Both the position numbers and the translations under genes were made by a program. Below, piece after piece: positions 18,571 through 27,400 of a DNA stretch of 32,728 bases (position 1 is the first letter of the stretch; each line of letters starts with the position of its first letter). The notes beneath the pieces were generated by a model. The model made no database searches and was not told the DNA's origin. It was given only the letters and a program-made list of their open reading frames with translations. This DNA is from Embleya scabrispora DSM 41855 (GTDB taxonomy: Bacteria; Actinomycetota; Actinomycetes; Streptomycetales; Streptomycetaceae). The stretch lies in NCBI RefSeq assembly GCF_000372745.1, contig NZ_KB889727.1, positions 543-33,270 of the forward strand. The letters run 5' to 3'.

Positions 18571-19773
18571 TCAGTACAGGAGGGTCACCGACGGGTGGAT
18601 ATCCAGCGTCGCGCGGCTGTAGTCCTCGAGGATGATCGGCGCGTTCAGCGCGGTGTGCCGACTCATCACCGAGATATCCCGCCACAGGCGCTGGAGCGGA
18701 TTCGACAGGGCGAAGGCGCTGCCTCCGACGACGTCGAGCAGCTTCTCCACACCCGCCCGCGCCTTTTCGTGGGCGGACCTCTGGTGCATGCGAATCCGGG
18801 CTCGCTCCGCCCACGGCATGGGCTGGGTTTCCGGTATCCCGTCGAGAGCCGCACCGATCTCCCGCAGGTGCAGGGCGGAGGTCTCGATCAGATGCGCGGC
18901 CTCGCCGAACCACATCTGCACCGAGGGCGCGTCGACGGCCGCCTCGTAGTTGACGTAGGTGATCGGGCGCTTCTTGTCCAGGGTCTGCCTGGTGACCTCC
19001 AGCGCGCCCTGCGCCGCACCCACGATCGCGGCGAGCGACTGCGCGCTGCCCTGGATGAGCATGCTGTCCCGCTCGTCCTCGCCCACGAGGTCGGAGAGGC
19101 TGAACGCGACCGCCCGCTGCTCCGGGACGAACACGTCCTCGGCCACCACCGTGTGGGTGCCGGAGCCGGCCAGACCGGCCACGTGCCAGGTCCGCTCGAT
19201 CCTCAGGTCGCCCATCGGTACGACGGCGCCCACCAGGTCGGTGGTCTGCTCGTCGCCGTCGTACACGTGCACCACCGGGATGTAGGCCCAGTCCGCGATC
19301 TCGCAGCCCGAGCTCCACGGGAACGTGCCGGTCACCCGGAATCCGCCGTCGACCCGCCGAGCCTTGGTCGTGCTCAGGTGGGCCGTGGAGATCACGTACG
19401 CGTCGGGATTGTCCGCGAACATCTCCGCCAACGCGGTCTCCGGCATGCCGTTCAAGGCGAACCGGGTCGACGCGGTGTCGATGGACAGGTTCCAGCCGGC
19501 CGACCCACACGACTTGCCGACCTCGGCGATGATCGCCAGCAGATCCGACATCCGCAGGTCGTAGCCGCCGAACCGGGTCGGCGTGGTGAGCCGGAACAGC
19601 CCCGCGTCGCGCAGCCCGACCACGACCTCCTCGGCGAGCCTGCGGTCCTGCTCGGTCTTGGGCGCGTTCTCGCGGATCAGCTGAGCAAGCTCGCGGGTAC
19701 GGGTCAGAAGCTCCGCCGGGTCGACCGCCGGCTCGGTCGTCGCGTCCGCCCGCTCATCGGCCACTGCTGTCAC
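18571..19773 (-). CDS. Acyl-CoA-dehydrogenase-fold flavin monooxygenase
   Basis: The 400-residue protein has the acyl-CoA dehydrogenase fold: an N-terminal helical part with LRDAGLFRLTTPTRFGGYDL, a middle beta part with GTFPWSSGCEIADW, and a C-terminal helical part with DVVGGSAFALSNPLQRLWRD. This pattern fits two-component group D flavin monooxygenases (HsaA, HpaB, KijD3 class) better than true acyl-CoA dehydrogenases, because the usual catalytic Glu context is not evident. It would use reduced flavin and oxygen to hydroxylate, epoxidise or N-oxygenate the polyketide or its amine; the substrate cannot be read from sequence. I chose GTG at 19771-19773 because GAAGGAG lies six bases upstream; an in-frame GTG at 19825-19827 would add 18 residues that do not look like protein and lacks such a site. 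No flavin reductase partner is in the window. A desaturase role, as for dehydrogenase-like enzymes in alkaloid clusters, is the main alternative. Confidence 0.85.
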   Translation of the reverse strand: MTAVADERADATTEPAVDPAELLTRTRELAQLIRENAPKTEQDRRLAEEVVVGLRDAGLFRLTTPTRFGGYDLRMSDLLAIIAEVGKSCGSAGWNLSIDTASTRFALNGMPETALAEMFADNPDAYVISTAHLSTTKARRVDGGFRVTGTFPWSSGCEIADWAYIPVVHVYDGDEQTTDLVGAVVPMGDLRIERTWHVAGLAGSGTHTVVAEDVFVPEQRAVAFSLSDLVGEDERDSMLIQGSAQSLAAIVGAAQGALEVTRQTLDKKRPITYVNYEAAVDAPSVQMWFGEAAHLIETSALHLREIGAALDGIPETQPMPWAERARIRMHQRSAHEKARAGVEKLLDVVGGSAFALSNPLQRLWRDISVMSRHTALNAPIILEDYSRATLDIHPSVTLLY

Positions 19774-19779
19774 GAAGCT

Positions 19780-19786
19780 CTCCTTC
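19780..19786 (-). promoter_or_regulatory. Ribosome binding site deciding the monooxygenase start
   Basis: GAAGGAG is six bases upstream of GTG 19771-19773. This decides against the longer in-frame GTG at 19825-19827. Confidence 0.8.
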
Positions 19787-19805
19787 GATTGTGGGTCGCG
19801 GACCG

Positions 19806-19819
19806 ACCCCGATCGGGGT
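19806..19819. promoter_or_regulatory. 14-bp perfect palindrome upstream of the monooxygenase
   Basis: ACCCCGATCGGGGT is a perfect dyad 33-46 bases upstream of the chosen start codon. It could be an operator or a small hairpin in the leader. It does not match the larger palindrome before the exporter. A lone TTGACT lies a little further upstream (minus strand, about 19846-19851) without a matching -10. Confidence 0.4.
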
Positions 19820-19952
19820 GGGCTCACCGCACCGCATCCGTGCTCAAGTCAATCCGCTCCGGCCGAGCAGTCCCAGCGTCGAGAACCCAGAAACCGGCCG
19901 CAGGGCTGGTCCTCGGAACCAAGTGGCAGCCTTGGAACCGGGCACCTGCCGA

Positions 19953-19969
19953 CGGCCGGTTTCCGGCCG
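19953..19969 (-). terminator. Short hairpin after the MFS exporter
   Basis: A 7-bp all-G/C stem (19953-19959 with 19963-19969) with a 3-base loop starts 16 bases after the exporter stop codon at 19986-19988. There is no T tract, so it may be a weak terminator or a 3' end stabiliser. The remaining roughly 200-bp gap to the monooxygenase otherwise holds only its leader. Confidence 0.45.
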
Positions 19970-19985
19970 AACGATGCGGGAGGGA

Positions 19986-21497
19986 TCAGACGCCGGGCGC
20001 GACGGCCGCTTCACCGACCTCCGGCTCGGCCTGCGCCGTCACGAAGCGGTCGAACAGCAGGCCACAGACGATCGCCCCGCCGAGGAAGACCATCGCGCCC
20101 CAGAAGAACGCCGTCGTGTAGCTCTCCACGGAGGCTTCCGCGGCGAGCTGCGGGGTCGGCGTCTTGCCCTCGATGTAGGAGTCCGCCGCGGTGATCGCCA
20201 GCGTGCTCAGCAGCGCGGTACCGATCGAACCGCCCACCTGCTGCACCGTGTTGACCAGTGCCGACGCGGCGCCGGCGTCCTGCGGTTCGACTCCCACCGT
20301 GGCGACTGCGGCGCCCAGCGAGACGACCAGTCCGAAGCCGATGCCGGCGATGAGGGTCGGGGCGAGCACCCCGGCGGCGTACGAACTGTCGGTGGTGAGG
20401 CGGCTGAGCCAGAACGAGCCCACCGCGGCCAGCAGCAGGCCGGCCGGAATCAGTACGCGCGACCCGAGCTTCGGTTCGAGGATCGGCGGGACGGTGGTCG
20501 CCCCGATCGCGATCCCCACGATCATCGGCAGGAAGGCCAGGCCGCTTTCGATCGCCGAGAAGTCCAAGATCAACTGGAGGTAGTAGGTCAGGAACAGGAA
20601 CTGCACGAACAGCCCGATCCCGAGCAGGAACATCGCCAGGTACGCGCTGCCCCGATTGCGGTGCAGCACGATCCTGATCGGCAGCAGCGGGGTCCGCGAG
20701 CGAAGCTCGAACACCACGAACGCGACCAGCAGGACCCCGCTCCCGACCAGGAAGCCCCACACGTCGATGCCGCCCCAGTGACCGTCGGAGGCGTTGGAAA
20801 GACCATAGGCAAGGCAGAACAGGCCGACCGAGGCCGTCACCGTGCCGGGCAGGTCGAGCTTCTCCGGGCGATCTTGGGCCTGCCGGTTCTGCATCGTCAG
20901 CGACGCGCCGATGAAGACGACCGCCGTGAGGATCACGTTGACGTACAGGCACCAACGCCAGTCCAGCCAGTCGGTCAGAGCGCCGCCGAGGATCAGGCCG
21001 AGCGCGAGCCCGCCGCTGCCCAGCGCGCCGTAGACGCCGAACGCGGTGACCCGCTCCTTCGGGTCCTTGAACACCGTCAGCAGGAACGACAGCGCCGCCG
21101 GCGCGACGAGCGCGGCGAAGGCTCCCTGCAGCGCACGAGCGGTGACCAGCATGGGGAAGCCGTTGGCCGCGCCGCCCAGCACGGACATGACACCGAATCC
21201 GATGATCGAGATCATCAGCGACCGCTTGGCCCCGATGAGGTCGACCACCCTGCCGCCGAGCAGCAGTAAGCTGCCGAAAGCGAGCGCGTAGGCCGTGACG
21301 ACCCACTGCCGGTCCGCGTCGCCGAACCCGAGATCCGCCTGTGCCGACGGCAGCGCGATGTTGACGACCGTCGTATCCAGGAAGATCGTCATCTGCGCGA
21401 TACCGATCACCGCCAGGATCAACCAGCGGTTGGCGTAGTGGGGGTCGGGCGCCCCCTCCACCGCCACTTTCGACTCGGAATTTGGTGACTCTGACAT
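19986..21497 (-). CDS. MFS drug:H+ antiporter-type exporter (DHA2-like)
   Basis: The 503-residue membrane protein belongs to the major facilitator superfamily, 14-helix DHA2 (EmrB/QacA-like) branch. The first helix has FLDTTVVNIALPSAQ; the loop after helix 2 carries GGRVVDLIGAKR (motif A); GALGSGGLALGLILGG matches the antiporter motif C region. About 14 hydrophobic segments are visible and the length is normal for DHA2. It probably exports the cluster product and gives self-resistance. The ATG at 21495-21497 has GAGG eight bases upstream; the frame stays open much further upstream, but that part overlaps the aminotransferase gene in another frame and does not look like protein. Codon 77 is TTA (21267-21269), so in Streptomyces translation would depend on the bldA tRNA. 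A 22-bp palindrome sits just upstream, in the 67-bp gap after the aminotransferase gene. Confidence 0.95.
   Translation of the reverse strand: MSESPNSESKVAVEGAPDPHYANRWLILAVIGIAQMTIFLDTTVVNIALPSAQADLGFGDADRQWVVTAYALAFGSLLLLGGRVVDLIGAKRSLMISIIGFGVMSVLGGAANGFPMLVTARALQGAFAALVAPAALSFLLTVFKDPKERVTAFGVYGALGSGGLALGLILGGALTDWLDWRWCLYVNVILTAVVFIGASLTMQNRQAQDRPEKLDLPGTVTASVGLFCLAYGLSNASDGHWGGIDVWGFLVGSGVLLVAFVVFELRSRTPLLPIRIVLHRNRGSAYLAMFLLGIGLFVQFLFLTYYLQLILDFSAIESGLAFLPMIVGIAIGATTVPPILEPKLGSRVLIPAGLLLAAVGSFWLSRLTTDSSYAAGVLAPTLIAGIGFGLVVSLGAAVATVGVEPQDAGAASALVNTVQQVGGSIGTALLSTLAITAADSYIEGKTPTPQLAAEASVESYTTAFFWGAMVFLGGAIVCGLLFDRFVTAQAEPEVGEAAVAPGV
21267..21269 (-). other. In-frame TTA leucine codon (possible bldA control)
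   Basis: Codon 77 of the exporter, within a run of four leucines, is TTA. The other three leucines use CTG or CTC. In Streptomyces, TTA codons are rare and read by the developmentally controlled bldA tRNA. It is the only in-frame TTA I noticed, though I did not scan every PKS codon exhaustively. Confidence 0.85.
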
Positions 21498-21521
21498 TCC
21501 ACTTACCTCTGTTGATCGGGC

Positions 21522-21543
21522 CGGACCATCGGCCGATGGTCCG
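21522..21543. promoter_or_regulatory. 22-bp perfect palindrome, candidate operator before the exporter
   Basis: An uninterrupted 22-bp dyad with half-site CGGACCATCGG is centred in the 67-bp gap between the aminotransferase stop and the exporter ATG, ending 24 bases before that ATG. Its size and symmetry suit a dimeric repressor such as a TetR-family protein. No regulator gene is in the window. A translational or transcriptional hairpin is the alternative, but there is no T tract. Confidence 0.55.
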
Positions 21544-21564
21544 ACGAACGGGGTTCGGCAGATT

Positions 21565-24414
21565 TCAGCTGTAGACAGTCTCGAATCCGTGCTGCTTCGC
21601 GAGTTCGACCATGGCGTCCACCCGCTCGCGGGTAATCGCACCGTCGCCCATCGATCCGCCACCGGACAACGCGAGTGTGATTGCTTCCGCCGCCCCCGCC
21701 GGCAATTCGTCAGCACCCGGTGAAACGCTGAGGCCAGGTGGCAGAATACCGCCACCGGACACGGAAAGTACACCGGCCCGCACATAGCGTAGATCGTCGC
21801 GAGAATTTGCCGCGGCGGATTCCGCACCGGTGCCGAAGAAGGACAAATCGCCGATGATCGCGCCGTCGGCGAGATACTTTTCGTCCAGTACCGAAACCGG
21901 GCTCGAATGCGCCGTGAACACCACCTGCGCATTTCGCACCGACAACAGATCGTCGGCCACGACGACGAACGGGTCGGCGTCATGGGCGTCGGCGAGATAC
22001 GCGGCGATGGCCTCGCCACTGGGCTCGTCGCCGGGACGCCCGTCGGCCAGCCATCCGGCGATGAGCGGCTCGGCGGAAAGCGCCGCCGCGATACCGGTCG
22101 GCTCACCGCCCGCCGCGATCTGCGCCCACGACTCCTGGTAGATCCGATGTTCCGTGGCCCGGAGCCGCTCGGCCGAACCCGGCCGGCCGCTGCCCACCAG
22201 CACGATCCTGGCCACCTCCCGCGCGCCGATCGCCGCGATGGCCGAGCCGACCCGCCCGCCGGCGCCGACGACCGCCATCGTCGATCCGCCGAGTCCGCCG
22301 AAGCGTTCGACCGCGGCATGGCGAACGGCGGCCAGGGCCGAGCCGACCGCCAGCGCGCTGCCCGCGGTCACCGCGATCCCGGGAACTCGCAACACGCGGC
22401 CGTGACCGCTCACCGCGCCGAGGCCGAACCCGAGGCCGACGGTGTCGCAGCCGTCCGCCTTCGCCGCGCGCACCCGGCGGTCCAGGTCCAGGCCGATCAG
22501 GAAGGTCTGCCCGGAGACCTGGTACTCGCGCAACTGCTGCTGGGTCACCAGCAACGGGTAGACGGTGAGGTCCACCGACGTACCCTGCGGCGAGTCGAAC
22601 CGGACCGGCGCGAGCGCCGGCAGGTCCTTGAGCAGCTCGGACCGCCGGGCATAGGCGAGCAGCCGGGCGTCGTCCAGGTCGGCGAGCGAGGGGTCGAGCT
22701 CGCGCAACATGTCCGGGGTCAGCGGGTGGCTGACGAGTCCGACCTTGCGGTCGGCCGGCTCCGTCGGCGCGACCGCGTCGCCCGCCGCGGGCCGGAAGTC
22801 CCGGATCTGTGCGCGCGCCGGCCGACCGGCGCCGGTCAGCGGGTGGATCAACGCCGACGCGTCCTGGTTGCGCAGGATCCGACAGACCTGGGTGAGGCCG
22901 ACGCGCAGTTGCTCGATCTCCTCGTCGCTGATGTAAATCGACGGCTCGATCCGCAACATGGTCGGCACACTGGCCGTCGGGCCGGTGCGGATGCGGTGCG
23001 CCAACTGCAGGTAGCTGCCCAGTTGGAAGACGAGCAGACCGGCCCGTGCCTTCTCCCGGATGATCGGGGACGATGCCTGGCTCTGGTCGGCGAAATCCAG
23101 TCCGATGAGCAGTCCCCGGCCGCGGACGTCGGCCACCACGTCGGGGAACTCCGCGGCCAGCTCGCGCAGCATGGCCAGGATGCGCTCACCGCGTTCCGCG
23201 GCGCGGTCGTAGGCCGCTCCGTCCTCGGCTTCGAGCAGTTCGAGGGTCCGCAGGGCGATGGCCGTGGAAAAGCCGTCCTTGGCGAAGGTCGAGCTGTGCA
23301 CCAGCTCGAACTCCGGGCGGTAGCAGGACTGTCGGACCAGCATCGCGGAGGTCTTGCCGACACCACCGCCGAGCGACTTGCCCAGCACGTAGTAGTCGCC
23401 GAGCAGCCCGATGTGGGAGCTCGCGAAGAACTTCCCGGTCCGCCCCATCCCGGTTTGGATCTCGTCGACGACGATCGGGCATTCGATCTCGTCGCAGATC
23501 CGCCGGATCCGCGCGGCGAACTCGGCGGTCAGCTCGTGGATCCCGCCCTCGCCCTGGATCGGCTCGACGATCAGCCCGGCGACGACCGGGAAGTCCCGCT
23601 CGACGAGCGTGACCCTGCCGTCCACCACCTGGATGTCGAGCACGGTGACCCGCTGCTCGGAGACGATCTTCTCGAACGCCGTCGCATCGTCGGGCGGCAC
23701 GAACCGCACCGTCGGCCCGAGCGACGCGAACGCCGCCCGGAACAGCGGGTTGTAGGTGAACTGGGTGCTGCCGACCAGCTTTCCGTGGAAGGCCCGCTCC
23801 AGCGCGAAGAACACCGGGACGGTCCCCGCCCGCGCGACGTTGTGCGCGGCCACCGCGCCGAGCAGTGCCGCGAACTCCTCGACGGTCGTCGGCACCGGCA
23901 CATCGCCGGGCAGCAGCGAGGTGTCGTCCGGCAGCGCCGCGGCGCCGTCGCGCACCGCGTTCACCGCCACGTCGGCGTTCCACTCGATCTGCTCGAACAG
24001 GCTCTTCATCCGCAGCACGCGAGCGAACTCGCAATGCTTGACCGCCGCCTCGACCGCCTCCGCGCCGGTGTTGGCGAAGATGATCGGGTACGGCTCGGCG
24101 CCGGGGAACTCGCGGCCGAGTATCTCGTTGAGCACCGCGCCGACCCGGTCGGCGACGGGATGCGAGGAGTGCTGCGAGTGCACCGGCCAACCGGTGTCCA
24201 GCAGTTCCTTCGCGTACGCCACGATCTCCGGATGGTTGTGCCCGAGCATCAGCGAGCCCCAACCGCCGACCAGGTCGAGTACCGGCACCTCCGTACCGGC
24301 GTCGTCCAGGTAGTACAGGCTGTTCTTCTGTGCCCGGACATACTCGATGTCCAGTCCGAAGGTGCCGAGCATTCCGGTCAGTAGGGCTTCGGCGTAACGG
24401 ATGGGTGCGTTCAC
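21565..24414 (-). CDS. Class III aminotransferase fused to a Rossmann-fold reductase
   Basis: This 949-residue protein has two parts. Residues 1 to about 520 form a class III PLP aminotransferase: GGWGSLMLGHNHPEI near the N-terminus, ANTGAEAVEAAVK for cofactor phosphate, DEIQTGMGRTG, and the PLP lysine K346 in LGKSLGGG. Residues from about 560 form a second domain with a Rossmann dinucleotide motif, VVGAGGRVGSA (about 713-723), preceded by LGFGLGAVSGHGRV; it resembles the acyl-ACP/thioester reductase part of fused enzymes such as PigE and TamH, a weaker assignment. The enzyme probably converts the polyketide aldehyde to an amine; the reductase could make an aldehyde from a thioester or reduce a later imine. 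The GTG at 24412-24414 has AGGAG six bases upstream, better than the TTG just before it. It starts 13 bases after the PKS stop at 24428, so the two are co-transcribed. Confidence 0.9.
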   Translation of the reverse strand: MNAPIRYAEALLTGMLGTFGLDIEYVRAQKNSLYYLDDAGTEVPVLDLVGGWGSLMLGHNHPEIVAYAKELLDTGWPVHSQHSSHPVADRVGAVLNEILGREFPGAEPYPIIFANTGAEAVEAAVKHCEFARVLRMKSLFEQIEWNADVAVNAVRDGAAALPDDTSLLPGDVPVPTTVEEFAALLGAVAAHNVARAGTVPVFFALERAFHGKLVGSTQFTYNPLFRAAFASLGPTVRFVPPDDATAFEKIVSEQRVTVLDIQVVDGRVTLVERDFPVVAGLIVEPIQGEGGIHELTAEFAARIRRICDEIECPIVVDEIQTGMGRTGKFFASSHIGLLGDYYVLGKSLGGGVGKTSAMLVRQSCYRPEFELVHSSTFAKDGFSTAIALRTLELLEAEDGAAYDRAAERGERILAMLRELAAEFPDVVADVRGRGLLIGLDFADQSQASSPIIREKARAGLLVFQLGSYLQLAHRIRTGPTASVPTMLRIEPSIYISDEEIEQLRVGLTQVCRILRNQDASALIHPLTGAGRPARAQIRDFRPAAGDAVAPTEPADRKVGLVSHPLTPDMLRELDPSLADLDDARLLAYARRSELLKDLPALAPVRFDSPQGTSVDLTVYPLLVTQQQLREYQVSGQTFLIGLDLDRRVRAAKADGCDTVGLGFGLGAVSGHGRVLRVPGIAVTAGSALAVGSALAAVRHAAVERFGGLGGSTMAVVGAGGRVGSAIAAIGAREVARIVLVGSGRPGSAERLRATEHRIYQESWAQIAAGGEPTGIAAALSAEPLIAGWLADGRPGDEPSGEAIAAYLADAHDADPFVVVADDLLSVRNAQVVFTAHSSPVSVLDEKYLADGAIIGDLSFFGTGAESAAANSRDDLRYVRAGVLSVSGGGILPPGLSVSPGADELPAGAAEAITLALSGGGSMGDGAITRERVDAMVELAKQHGFETVYS

Positions 24415-24420
24415 CAATGT

Positions 24421-24425
24421 CTCCT
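24421..24425 (-). promoter_or_regulatory. Ribosome binding site deciding the aminotransferase start
   Basis: AGGAG is six bases from GTG 24412-24414 but only three from the preceding TTG (24415-24417), which favours the GTG. Confidence 0.75.
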
Positions 24426-24427
24426 GG

Positions 24428-27400
24428 TCAGCGGTTGGGGTTGGCGGAGGAGCGGCCCAGCTCCCGGTCGATGAAGTCGAAGACCTCGTTCTCGGTCGCG
24501 GTCTCGATCGCGGCGGCCAGGTCGAACTCGGCGGTACCGGCGACCGCTTCGGGCCGCGCGTCGGGCCGGGTCTTGTTCCAGCGGGCGAGGATGGCGGTCA
24601 GCCGGGCGGTGATCTCCGGGTGACCGAGAGCCTGGTCGGCCGCCTGGTCGACCGGAACGGCCATCAGGACGGCCTCCAACTTGTCCAGTTCGGCCAGTGC
24701 GGAGCGAGGGCTGACCCCGTCGGTGACGGCGAGCCGTTCGAGCAGGTGTTCCACCAGTACGCCGGGTGAGGCGTAGTCGAACACCAGCGTGGTGGGCAGG
24801 GACAGGCCGGTCTGCTCGGCCAGCCGGTTGCGGAACTGCACGGCGGACAGCGAGTCGAATCCGGAGTCCCGGAAGGACACCTCCCACTGCACGTTCTCCG
24901 GGGTCGCGTGCCCCAGCACCCCGGCCGCCTCGGCGCGCACCAGGTCGCGCAGGTACCGCTCGGCCTCGGTCCTGGTCATCCGGGCGAACCGGTCGGCCGG
25001 CACGTCGACGCTCGCCTTCCGGCGCTCACCGCGCGGCACCAGAGCGCGCAGCACGACCGGCACCTGCGCGGTGTCGCGGCGCAGCGCGGCCAGGTCGAGC
25101 GGTGCCGGCGCGACCACGGCATGCCCCGAGGCGAGTGCGGCGTCGAACAGTTCGCACGCCTCGTCCTCGGCGATCACCCGCAGACCGGACTGTGCGCTCT
25201 CGACCATCCGGCCCCAGGCCATCGACACCGCGGGCAGTCCCCGGGCGCGGCGCCACGTGGCCAGCGCGTCCAGGTAGGCGTTCGCCGAGGCGAAGTTGGC
25301 CTGCCCCGGGCTGCCGAGCATGCCGACCACCGAGGAGAACAGCACGAACAGCGCGGGCGGCGCGTCCGCGGTCAGCTCGTGCAGGTGCCACGCCCCGTCC
25401 ACCTTGGGCCGCAGCACATGCGCGACGCGCTCTGCGGTCAGCGCGGTGAACACCCCGTCGTCCAGGACGTTTTGGGTGTGCACGATCCCGGTCAACGGGT
25501 GCTCGGGCGAGATGTCCGCGAGCAGCGCGCGCAACGACGCCCGGTCGGCCGGATCGCAGGCCGCCACGGTGACCGCGGCACCGAGACCGGCCAGTTCGTC
25601 CCGCAGCCGCGCGGCCGGCGAGTGGGGCCCGTGCGGGTCGGACGCGGCGAGCACGAGGTGCTCGACCCCGTACGCGGTGACCAGGTGCCGGGCGAACAAC
25701 GCCCCGAGCGGCCCGTCGGCGCCGGTGACCAGCACGGTACCGGCCGCCACGGGCGCCGCCGGCGGCCCGCCCGGCGCGGCCGACGGTACGAGCCTCGGCG
25801 CGAGCATGCGCCCGGCCCGGATGGCCAGTTGGGGCTCCCCCGCCTGGGCCGCCAGGAACAGCAGCTCGGTCGAGGCCGCGTCGTCGTCCAGGTCGACCAG
25901 CACGATCCGATCGGGGTTCTCCGCCTGGGCCGACCGCAACAGGCCCCACACCGCGGCCCCGGCCGGGTCCCGGACGTCGTCCCGCGCCTCGACGGCCATC
26001 GCGCCCCTGGTCACCACGACCAGGCGGTTGTCCGGCAGGTTCTCCTGGGCCAGCCAGGACTGCGCCACGCCGAGGGCCCGTTCCACGGCCCGGTGCACCT
26101 GCGCCGGCCGCCCGGCGGACATGTCCGGCTCCGACGGTTGCACCAGCAGGACGTCCCAGGGGGTGTAGGACGCCGCCGCCGACTCGACGTCGGTGAACCG
26201 CAGCGGCGCCACCTCGGCGAGGTCGCCGGGGTCGTCGCCGAGCAGGGCGAGCAGGCTCTCCGGCTCGTCGTCGGCCGGCAACGGGACCGCAGTCCAGCGA
26301 AGTTCGAACAGCGAAGCCCGGCCGGGCGCCGCGGACGCCGCACCGTCCCTCGGGGTCAGCCGCACCGGGGCCAGGCGCACCGACTCGGCCACCAGCACCG
26401 GCAGCCCGGCCTCGTCGACCGCTTCGAGGCAAAACGCCTGCGGTCCCACGGGAGCCAGGCGCACGCGCAGGACCGTCGCCTCGGTGGCGTGCAGGGCAAC
26501 GCCCTCCCAGGCCAGCGGCAATACGGCCGTGCCGTCCGGCTCGACCTCGGGAGCGCCGATCAGCAGCGATTGCACGGCCGCCTCCAGCAGGGCCGGGTGG
26601 ATCCCGAACCCGCCGACGTCGGCGATCGCCCCTTCGGGCAGCCTGACCTCGGCGAACAACTCGTCCCCTCGGCGCAGCACCGACTCCAGGCCGCGGAACA
26701 CCGGGCCGTACCGGTGTCCCGCGTCGGCGAGGTCCTCGTACGCCCAGTCCACCACCGCGGCTCCGGCCGGTGGCCACGCGGCCGGCTCGATCCGCGGTGG
26801 GCCGGCGGCGGGGGCGAGCAGGCCGGTGGCGTGGCAGGTCCAGTCCCGCGGCGCACCATCGGCGCCCGGGCCGGCGGCGGGTCGGGTGTGGATGCCCACC
26901 GCGCGCCGTCCCGACTCGTCGGCGGCGCCGGTCACCACCTGCACCTGCACGCCGCCGCGGTCGGGCAGTACGAGCGGCTCGACGATGGTGAGCTCGGCCA
27001 GTACCGGGCAACCGGTCGCGTCGCCGGCCCGGATCGCCAGGTCCACCAGGGCCGACCCGGGCAACACCGGCACACCGGCGACCACATGGTCCGCCGACCA
27101 GGGATGGGTGGTGAGCGACAGGCGGCTGGTGAACACCGACTCGTCCCGGCCCGCCACCGCGACGGCCGCGCCGAGCAGGGCGTGCTCGGTGGCATCGAGG
27201 CCGAGGTTCGCGGCGTCGCCGGACTCGGCCGGCCAGTACCTCGCGCGCTGGAACGGGTAGGTGGGCAGGCCGGTGCGGCGGGCCCCGGTGCCGGCGAACA
27301 CGGCCGTCCAGTCGACGGCCGCCCCGGCGACGAACAGCTCCGCCACGCCGTCGAGCACGGTGTGCACCTGCGGCCGATCGTCCCGGAGCAGGAGCACCGA

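Noticed and set aside
18362-18622. 86-codon plus-strand open frame across the intergenic region
   Set aside because: It overlaps the terminator hairpin and the 3' end of the monooxygenase gene, has no ribosome binding site, and has no recognisable motif.
21498-22319. N-terminal extension of the exporter by 274 codons
   Set aside because: The extension overlaps the aminotransferase gene in another frame and is Arg/Ser/Pro-rich. The ATG at 21495-21497 has a ribosome binding site and is followed directly by a normal MFS N-terminus.
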